In this document: piece by piece, positions 56,182 through 64,000 of the stretch
How positions within the stretch are numbered: the stretch's first letter is position 1
Layout: each line of letters opens with the position of its first letter
Source: Paramarasmius palmivorus
Lineage: Eukaryota > Basidiomycota > Agaricomycetes > Agaricales > Marasmiaceae
Length of the DNA stretch: 64,000 nucleotides
Reading direction: 5' to 3'
NCBI GenBank assembly: GCA_037176845.1
Contig: JAYKXP010000026.1
Location: 310,001-374,000, forward strand
Translations under genes and position numbers: made by a program
The notes under the pieces: model-generated
The model's input: only the letters and a program-made list of their open reading frames with translations
Databases searched by the model: none
Told to the model about the DNA's origin: nothing

Positions 56182-58320
56182 TCAATTCTCCGGAGTCTTT
56201 GCCAACAGATCCTCGACGATGCTTTGACCATGAGGTATTCCTGCTTTTTGTAGATATTCCTCGTTCCTAAAGAGCAAATTTTCAGATGAGAAGTTGGCCA
56301 TGAAGAAAGTGACACTCACCAGAACTGTACGAGCACATCAGGCACCGTCAGCAAAGCAAACGACGTCAAAGAAGGTGACCATACCTTTGAGTAATGTCTT
56401 GTCCCCGAGTCGCATCTGAATTGCACTCCCGTTGGTACTGTCACGAAGGAGAAGAGTAAGAGTACCTACAGAATGGTAACGATCCGTTGGCCATCCTTCC
56501 ATCCCATCTTTTTGACTAGTTTAATACAAGCGACGAGATTACATGCACTGCTCGAGCCCAGGAATAAGCCATCGTGATTAACAAGGTAGCGCGACATAGC
56601 GACAGCTTCGGCATCTGTAATACTTCACTCAAATAAGAAGAGTGGCGAGAAGGGAAAAAGGAAAAACACTTACCGGAAAGCATCGTCGATGATAGGAAGT
56701 GCGAGTTGAATGTTTTTGGTTAATCGGTTGATACCGCTAAATGTCATTGATGAGGTACGCAATGGAAGAAAGAAAAAGAAGCAACGCACATTCCTTCAAC
56801 AACAGTATCGACCTGATGTCGTCGCTTCTTGCCTTCGCTCTCTTTAGGGTCAAACATCACGTCAAACTTGACCTGTCGTTGGAAGGCAGGAAGGCAGCTA
56901 AGTCCACCAATCAAAGAACAATGACGTATGCAAGTGTACCTTATTGTATAGTCCACTGCCCTCTGGGTCGCACAACACGACTTGGATATCTTCATTCTTG
57001 GACTTGATGAATCGGCCAATACCTGCAATAGTGCCACCAGTGCCTACGAGCAATTCACCCGTGAGACATCTAGCTCAGAGCGAAGTAACTTGATATATGA
57101 AACGCACCAGCACCACTCACAAAGGCATGTATATGCCCATTAGTTTGCCTCCATATCTCAGGGCCAGTGCCTTCAAAATGTGCATCGTGATTGCTTCGGT
57201 TCTGGCAAGTGAGTGTTATTTAAAGAAACACACTAATGTAGCGCCTTGCTTACTTCAAACTGGTCTGCGAAAAATCCCCTTGGCCTGTAGTCTGGTTCCT
57301 CGTCGTGGTCATTGTATCTCATGGTGTCTTCATCCTCCGCAGTCGAAACGATTATAGATTCGGAAGCTGTGGGTAGGAGATGGGGTCTTGAACTCGGAAG
57401 AGATTTCCCGAAAGCTATGGCGCGTTCTCGCGCTAGGTTGACATACTGGTTCGAAAAGTCAACTCGTGGTAACGGTGACAAGTGGAGCACTCACCTGTTT
57501 CTTGTCCACAATACTCGCTGGTCTGACTCTTTCTACGTCTGCACCTAAAGCAAGGAGGGCTTTGACCTTTTCTTCTGCTACATCGTCAGGCATGATGATG
57601 GCTGAAGAGAACTGAGATTGAACGATCGCTGAAGAGGCGAAAGGACGCACTTGCATCATAACCTCTGAGTCAACCCAATGAGAGAACTGATAGCTTAACC
57701 ACAAATAGGAAACGTACCTAGCTCGCGCAATTGTAGCAATGGAGATTCCCGTTGACCCTACTGTCCCTTCAAATATCCTGGAACCTGTATGAGGTTTCAA
57801 AAGGCCTTGAGTCTCGGCATCGTCTATCACTGGGATGCACTGTTAACACTGTAGTTTGTTGAGGCACTCAAGGAACATGTGTACTCCGTAGCGCGACGCG
57901 ATCTTTCACACTGCCTCCCGGATTCAGAAACTGGCATTCATTGAGTAAGAGAAGAAAAAGTAGACTTTTTTTGAAAACATACCTCGGCTTTACCCAGAAT
58001 CTCCACGCCGAGGGCATCACTCAACGAGTTTATTCGTATCAGTGGAGTGTTACCTGCCAAATGTCAGCACAGATTTCATGTTGAAAGAGTATGTCCCCAC
58101 CGATAAGACCGGTAACTCCCACCAGGACTTCATCACTTCTCAGCTCTATAGGCCGCGGGTCAAATTGTCGTGCTAAACGTTCCTCTTTACGCGCTTTGTA
58201 CCACAGGGCAATTGAAGTCGAGGTCATTGATAAAGAGAAACCTATCAAGAGTCCGTAGAATAGATGTCGAACAGCGCCATTTGAAGGTAAACGAAACCAG
58301 GACGGCCACTGGTAATGCAT
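56182..58320 (-). CDS. Cysteine synthase 2 (membrane-anchored PLP enzyme)
   Basis: The predicted protein is 459 residues from 15 exons: 58320-58101, 58053-57983, 57930-57885, 57829-57718, 57664-57651, 57601-57495, 57445-57254, 57201-57108, 57043-56940, 56872-56790, 56736-56674, 56622-56470, 56415-56385, 56324-56320 and 56266-56182. An N-terminal span at about 18-42 ('[20 protein letters not shown]') resembles the outer-mitochondrial-membrane form (yeast YGR012W/Mcy1). The PLP lysine is in 'NPGGSVKDR', the substrate loop is '[10 protein letters not shown]', the phosphate loop '[11 protein letters not shown]', and the ending '[16 protein letters not shown]'. A fold-type II beta-replacement reaction on (acetyl)serine is expected. 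Exons of 14 nt ('RGYDA' region) and 5 nt ('FW') are required to keep the conserved sequence. Confidence 0.88.
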
Positions 58321-58564
58321 CGTGGATGCTGACCGAGAGGAACAGAAATATTAAGCGCCCGAAAAATATCCGAGGCCGACCATGACGACCCCACTCTATC
58401 TCCAATGACCACGCCTCTCACTCAGCCAGCTCACGTTCGTGTTATCTTGTCTTTAATCAGCAACCAGACCGAAATCACGCCAAAATGATGCAAGCCGACA
58501 TATAAAGACTCTCGTTCCGCTTGGGGTTCAGGAACGAAGAGCTTGACCCCGACCTTGTGCTGCG
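58321..58564. promoter_or_regulatory. Divergent promoter region
   Basis: Only 244 bp separate the starts of cysteine synthase 2 (minus) and the CoA-binding protein (plus). TATAAAG occurs at 58501, 64 bp before the plus-strand ATG. Confidence 0.45.
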
Positions 58565-59089
58565 ATGGCAACAGCAAAGAACGCCTTCTTCAACCAATCC
58601 TCGTTCGCTGTTGTTGGTGCTTCCAAGGATCAGACAAAGTTTGGAACAAAGGTGCGTCGAGATTGATCTCTTCAAAATCATCGTCTGATCGGGCCACACA
58701 GGTTCTCCAGTGGTACAAAGCTCGCGACCTCGATGTGACCCCCATCCATCCCGTTCAAAGTGAACTGGAGGGTATTCAAACCGTCAAATCAGTAGATGGA
58801 CTCAAAGCGCCTGCTGAGACCTCTCTGAGCATCATCACGCCCGCTCCGGTGAGCTTTCTCGCTTCAACGATCACCAAGCAATCCGTTGACCGTATCCCAG
58901 ATCACACTCGAGGTTCTCAAGAAAGCTAAAGACCTTTCAGTGCCATCCATCTGGCTGCAACCCGGCGCCGAAGACGCCAACGTCGTCCAGTTTATCAAGG
59001 ACAACGGCCTGGAGAATCGTGTCGTCTACGGAGGACCTTGCATCTTGGTTGAGGGAGATGATTTGCGCAGCGCCAAGGCTACGCTTTAA
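58565..59089 (+). CDS. CoA-binding (Rossmann-fold) domain protein
   Basis: The predicted protein is 140 residues from three exons: 58565-58651, 58702-58848 and 58901-59089. The nucleotide-binding start is 'FAVVGASKDQTKFGTKVLQW', followed by 'IHPVQSELEG', 'LSIITPAPITLEVLKKAKDL' and 'SIWLQPGAED'. This matches the stand-alone CoA_binding family (YccU/Hcp-like), single-domain relatives of succinyl-CoA synthetase alpha's N-terminal fold. The cellular role is unknown. Confidence 0.88.
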
Positions 59090-59625
59090 ATAATCTATCG
59101 AATGTCTTCTCAATCATAATAACTAGCCTATTATCTATTACATCTGGTTATGAGTGAATTCATAATTTGGCCACTACACTGGCTGTGCGTAACCGCCTGA
59201 AGCCTCTCCGGATCCAAGTCTGTCAATTTCATATACATATCAAAACGTTTCTTCTCCATCAGGGGGTGCTTGTTGCAAAGAGGGTTCAACGTTCAGATCT
59301 TTCAGAACTTGCCTCCCTCTGAACATTCAAATTGAAGCCAGGGTTAGGGTTCAAATTTTCGCTCTGGCCAGACCACACAGCTGTGTAATTATAACTGTTC
59401 CGGACGCCTTGTCCCTCCTTGTCCCTCTCTTCGCATTCGTCAGATCTTATTCAATATTCATAACCCCACGGTTGCACATCATGATATGGACCCGCAAAAC
59501 TAGGTATAGTACAACACAGTATTGAAATATCAAAATCTGTTGATCCCTTGATCCTCAAATAGATGTGATTTCATTCACCCTCAAACCGGTATTCTCAGAA
59601 CCCCACACTCCACCTTCCATCTATC
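59090..59625. other. Intergenic, 535 bp, no gene seen
   Basis: This is the 3' flank of the CoA-binding gene and promoter side of member G. A short CTTGTCCCTC(C/T) repeat is at 59409-59430. Confidence 0.45.
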
Positions 59626-60776
59626 ATGCAAATTAAACCCCTTGCGCTCATCTTACTCGATATACTAGTTCAAGTGAACGGTCGTCGCATAACGCATTAC
59701 ATAGACGACGAATTTGGGGATAGTGTCACTGGAGAGAAGCCCGTTTACTTTGGAAATGGATGGGTTCAAGGCTCTACGTGCTCGGATTGTCCGCTCAAGC
59801 CAGACCCATCGCAAGCGTGGAATAACACCTGGCATTATAACTCGCGCTCAGGGAATGATCCCGCTATAGGCGTAAACCTGACTTTCACCGGTGGGCAAAT
59901 CTATTATTCCTTCGCAGCAGCAAATTACTGACTTTGTGTACACAGGCGTATCAGTAATTGCATGGATCATTGTGCCAAATACTGTGCCAGGTTCTTCTGG
60001 GGCCCCTGGATATGGCGTGTACGCCTATATGGACGATGACGCAGAACCCGACGGAGGTTATTTCCAACCAGCACCAGAATCCACAAACGACTTCACCTAT
60101 AAGTTCCAGATGTATACAAATAACACATTGGCGAACACGACACATACTTTACGCTTGGTCAGTGAACCTCGAGGGAATACAGATTCGGTCTTTCTGTTCG
60201 ATTATGCTCAATACGTGTGCGTGCCATTACCTTTCTATATATCAGATCTCTAAAACTGTCCTTTCTAGTTTTGACGATGGTCTCCAAGACGATACGCCCA
60301 CGACTTCCTCTCCCGAAAGTAACCCAACAACATCCACATCCGGAGTGACTCCATCCCCGAGCGAAATCAGCGATCGCTCAAGTGGCAGTAACCCTGCTAT
60401 CGTTGCTGGCGCTGTAGTCGGAACACTCGGACTAGTTGCTGTTGCAATAATCATCTCATTATTCATCCTCCGTAGGCGCCGGCGCCGACGCCAACTCCAA
60501 TCGCCAGATTCTACTGCAGACCCTTACTTACTTCAGGTATTACCACCTGATGTTAAGCGCTCCAGGGGATCTAGTCGAGGTCGCACAGAGACGGGATCGA
60601 ATAGCAGCGACGCATTCGAGAACTCGACGTATACTTACGACACTACTTCGGTTTCCAACACAGTACCACTACCAGTGCAGGAAGAGGACATGCCGCCACC
60701 TGCATATCAGTCGATTTCCCGGTGGGCGTCTACTGTTGGGGCGGCGAGATTGAATGAGAGATCTCACAAGCCATAG
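59626..60776 (+). CDS. Type I membrane protein, IDDxxGDS/PPxY family, member G
   Basis: The predicted protein is 347 residues from three exons: 59626-59890, 59946-60216 and 60269-60776. A signal peptide precedes 'HYIDDEFGDSVTG', 'CSDC' and 'WNNTWHYNSR'. Exon 2 has 'IAWIIVPNTVPG', an insertion with 'YMDDDAEPDGGYF', and ends 'FLFDYAQYV'. Exon 3 begins 'FDDGLQDDTPTTSS', with the span 'VAGAVVGTLGLVAVAIIISL', the anchor 'RRRRRRRQ' and the tail 'MPPPAYQSIS'. Its tail is more like members B and D than its neighbour H, so it probably derives from the 13-26 kb group or the reverse. Confidence 0.88.
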
Positions 60777-61216
60777 CATCTTGGAGATAGCATCATCCAT
60801 GAAAGATTTATTACTTCTGAAACACCCGTTCTGCCACCCGGCATCTCGTTCTAGTATACATAAGATGTCCAACTCCAAAACGAATCTTAATGGACAGCGC
60901 TTTCAATGCTCTCTTCACCAGTACGACGAGTTGAAGGATCATCGGAGGGAGGAGTGCTAATCACACCCTTGTACATCTATACTGAACGTTCAACAAAAAG
61001 CTTGAAAAAGAGTTGAAGGGTCATATATCATACATCATATGGCATTGGATCACCATCTGCCAATCACTCCAACATCATCTACACATCACCTGCACATCAC
61101 CTGCACATCTTATTCAAGACCACATCGCCATCGCCTTCTATTTATACGCCGGGTGCGGTGTACACTCATAGGTCGATAAATCGCCCGGGATCCTGGGATT
61201 ACTCCACCCACCCATC
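60777..61216. other. Intergenic, 440 bp
   Basis: A short tandem repeat of 'ACATCACCTGC' lies at about 61080-61110. TATA-like 'TTTATAC' occurs near 61139, about 75 bp upstream of member H. No gene was seen. Confidence 0.45.
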
Positions 61217-62356
61217 ATGTTCGTCTCTGTTACTTTACTGCAGGTTTTCAGTCTTTTATTCCTCTCCCGACTGGTTTTGGGGAAACTTGTCACTCGTTAT
61301 ATCGACGACTTCTATGGGGATTCCTTAACGCGGGAAAGGCCAGAATTCTACGGAGACAGGTGGATTACTTGTGGGAATTGTACGAACTGCAGCCCAGGAG
61401 GTGCATTGCAACCAGATCCCAACCTTGCTTTCAATGGCACTTGGCACGATAATACGCGCCATACTGGTGAACAGCTCAGAGGCGTACGATTCAATTTCTT
61501 CGGTGTGTGGTCTACACTACCTCGTTACTTTGGTATTAATCGCTGTTCCGTACAGGCTCCTCGATAGAGGTGTTTTGCATTCTGTCAAATTCACCTCCGA
61601 CCCAAGTTACCGCGACGTACAATTTATCCTTCTTAATTGACGGGCAGCCCGCTGGACCGTCATTTGTACACTCTCCCGACCAAACCAATGACTTCTCATA
61701 CAACCAATCTGTCTTCTCCATCAACGATATACCTAACACAAGCCACACTATGGAATTGAGGATGGAATCTAATAGCACCGATGCTATTCTTCTGTTCGAC
61801 TACGCCAAATACCAGTATGTTTGCTGATGTCGGAATGTTGTCAATGTGTTCAAGCTGATGCAATCTCTTCAGATTTGACGATGGCATTTCAGAGTCATCG
61901 AGCATTGCTCCAACGGCCACTTCTACTGGCACGCCAGACGCCAACAACGATTCCTCAGATCGGCGTCTAGCTATCATTCTCGGCGTCGTGCTCGGTACAT
62001 TGGTGTTTGCGATCACCGGGGCCTTGCTGTTTTGGCTTCGCAGACGACCCCGCCAACGAAACCAACCTCCTCCCGAGTCACTATCGACTTCCCCGTCGTC
62101 ATCTCCAGAACCGCAGTATATTATCCCGGCCGCACCAAGCAAAGATCCCCATCGACTGCAATTATGGACACCACCTCCGAACTCGTCTTCGGATTACCCC
62201 ACCACAATCACCTCCACGGATTCGTCGTATCGAGATGATGATGGAACAATGACCACTACCTCTTATCTGATGTCTCAAACGGGAACTACGACGCTGACAC
62301 TACCACCGGCCTATCATACCTTGTCCCGTCGCGGGACTGAGCGGGTCACCGTGTAA
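61217..62356 (+). CDS. Type I membrane protein, IDDxxGDS/PPxY family, member H
   Basis: The predicted protein is 342 residues from three exons: 61217-61502, 61556-61814 and 61873-62356. A signal peptide precedes 'RYIDDFYGDSLTR', 'CGNCTNC' (an extra Cys relative to the family) and 'FNGTWHDNTR'. Exon 2 ends 'AILLFDYAKYQ', exon 3 starts 'FDDGISESSS', with the span 'LAIILGVVLGTLVFAITGAL', the anchor 'RRRPRQR', and the tail 'LPPAYHTLSRRG'. Same strand as G, 440 bp downstream. Confidence 0.88.
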
Positions 62357-62809
62357 ATACTTAGCTTTGTGTAATGCAATGGAAGGTCAATTGTTGCGTG
62401 ACGAGGGCCATAATGGGGTTTAATGCATCAGCATCATAGTATTATTATCCTGCATCACCTACAGATCTTTGTGGTTTAGACCCTAGAACCCGTTGACACC
62501 GCTTCTTATTCAGTGTGCGGAGAGCATACTCATGTACTCATAGTATAGTGAGGACTTGCTCTTGATCCCCTTGTAACACAATGGAGGGGAAGTAGGTTGC
62601 GGCGGTTATTTGCGCTGGAACTAATCTGTTCCCATAAAACATACTCATGTGAACATGTGCGTCTTTCTTTCACCTGTCCCGTGTAGGATCAAGTACACGA
62701 ACCACACCAGTCAATAGATAGCATCTAGTCATCGTTGTAGAAAATCATTATTGATATACACCACTGCCTTTAAAACTCATTTACCCCGCCGAGCACGCTC
62801 CGTCTCATC
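62357..62809. other. Intergenic, 450 bp, no gene seen
   Basis: 3' flanks of the convergent member H and terpene synthase 2. Confidence 0.45.
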
Positions 62810-63941
62810 TCATGGGAGTTCAACTATGCCGCATTGCCCTGGTAGCAAGACTTTATCCAGAAGATACCGTTCTTGCGTGACATGGAATGCCCTGGTAATG
62901 TGTCGATCTTTAGTATGTATAAATCCGCGTGACTAGGGCGAGCTTACAGGTAGCCGTTGACAAATGTGTTCCAACTTGTGAGCTCTGGTTCCTTCAGTGT
63001 CGCACAGATACGGTCATTAGTGCTTAGCACCTGTTCTGCGACATCTTGAAAGGCCTGCAGTGGGGACCTTTCTGTAGTCAATGCGCGATTGGAGATGTAG
63101 TTCTGCGTTTCCCCAGCGAGATACTCTTTATAGAATCTGACAGTCTATGTTAGCCTTCGTCTGTAACCAGGAAAAGGTTCATGACATACGATAGGACGTC
63201 GTTGGTTAGTTCGATGAACCGACAAGTGTCTCCAATAACCTGAATATACGAGGGCAGCGATGAACGCAGCGGGAATACCATGAACGAGTAGGCAGGGGAA
63301 ATGCCCGTTTTCGCACGTAGAAAATCAGGCCAGGATTTTGCGGTGTCCTGGACCTTCATAGACCCAATACCAACGTCTCCCTCCATCGCACAGCCTGTAA
63401 CGAATTCCATAGTGGCGTTCACAATCAAGTTGGCCGGAATATCATCCCAGAGACGATAGGCGTCGGAAAGAATACGTCGGAATGTGACCATGACGTCCAA
63501 GTCCATGTCGTTCATCATAAACTTCTTCTGGAATGCCTTCAGACTCTCGGGCATGACGTGTGTCATGTCGTCGAAGTAGACTGCAAATCTGCGGAGATCG
63601 TTAAATTTGAAAACGAGAAGAGATAATATTCCATACACTGTGTATCGTGCGATATAGAGTTGGACCTCGAAGTCATGTTCTCGATATGCCATCTAAAAGG
63701 ATCAGACGGTCAGAGTCAAGCACATGTCGGATGCTTGCGGGATACTTGCTTGGGATAAAGCGATGCACAGCGTGCACGTCTTGTCAAACCATTCGGCGGG
63801 ACGTGGGTGGTCTTTGAAGTACGCGTAGTCATCAAGGAGAGCATCCTTGAGACGTCGACCCATCTCCGTAGACACAGCTGGCTGAGTGTAGCCTAGTCGT
63901 TCGAGGAAGTTACGAACGGTGCTTTCGACTTGGCCTTTCAT
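62810..63941 (-). CDS. TRI5-like sesquiterpene synthase 2
   Basis: The predicted protein is 305 residues from five exons: 63941-63750, 63692-63637, 63588-63190, 63136-62948 and 62891-62810. The exon phases equal those of the synthase at 54.4 kb. The Asp-rich site reads 'FAVYFDDMTHVMPESL' (DD at about 89-90). The metal site is 'NDVLSFYKE', and the Arg-Tyr pair is 'QERYLL'. The first intron again has a GC donor (CAA|GCAAGT). The two proteins share the order and many stretches ('GYxxPA', 'HPRP.EWFDK', 'ARYT', 'AKTGISP.Y.FMVFPL') but are well diverged, so they probably make different products. Confidence 0.85.
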
Positions 63942-64000
63942 GATAGAGGGACTAGAGGAGGAAGAGAATGAGCTATGAAAACAAGATGAAGAGTATTGCG

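Noticed and set aside
62810..63941. The two terpene synthases as the core of a biosynthetic gene cluster
   Set aside because: The genes between are cysteine synthase 2, a CoA-binding protein and two membrane-family genes; no P450, oxidoreductase, transporter or transcription factor is present in the 54-64 kb interval.
1..64000. CRISPR arrays, bacterial operons, phage features
   Set aside because: The DNA is eukaryotic with spliceosomal introns throughout; no regularly spaced repeats were seen.

Overview
The window is nuclear DNA of a filamentous basidiomycete, most likely an agaricomycete. The evidence is genes cut by many 45-75 nt GT-AG introns, intron-bearing tRNA-Ile genes, TRI5-type terpene synthases, a Skt5-type chitin synthase activator, and a large family of type I membrane proteins of a kind I recall from mushroom genomes. 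No species can be named from the sequence. All gene models below were spliced by eye from reading frame, splice consensus and comparison between paralogues in the window.

Layout. 0-9 kb: the 3' part of an amino acid permease, three intron-containing tRNA-Ile(AAU) genes, an Skt5/Chs4 homologue, a secreted protein of unknown function and a short-chain dehydrogenase (SDR1). 9-33 kb: a duplicated, transposon-rich block. It holds six genes of one membrane-protein family (A-F; signal peptide, 'YIDDxxGDS' ectodomain, Ser/Thr stalk, one membrane span, PPxY tail), one intact and two decayed metallophosphoesterases, two F-box/LRR-like genes (one frameshifted), a 5'-truncated LINE, a retroelement relic and a 618-bp TIR element with a 10-bp target duplication. 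About 16.9-22.2 kb and 29.0-33.2 kb are copies of one segment; the LINE is present only in the first.

34-44 kb: a Ras guanine-nucleotide exchange factor with an SH3 domain, a 62-residue metallothionein in four exons with a TATA box and duplicated upstream element, a TRAP-alpha/Irc22-like ER protein, a BTB-like gene beside its decayed copy, and a small hydrophobic secreted protein. 44-52.5 kb: tandem SDR2 and SDR3, a DUF2828/vWA protein, a flavin-reductase-like protein with a 13-nt exon, and a HIT zinc-finger protein.

54-64 kb: two TRI5-like sesquiterpene synthases facing each other across about 7 kb, with a 15-exon cysteine synthase 2 (including 5-nt and 14-nt exons), a CoA-binding-fold protein and two more membrane-family genes (G, H) between them. 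No P450, transporter or pathway regulator lies between them, so this is not a typical terpene gene cluster.

The strongest candidate for something little described is the eight-gene membrane family. Its modular three-exon architecture, near-universal C-terminal PPxY motif and ongoing duplication, splice-site shifting and decay suggest a rapidly evolving set of surface receptors or sensors. That role is inferred; no function is known to me.
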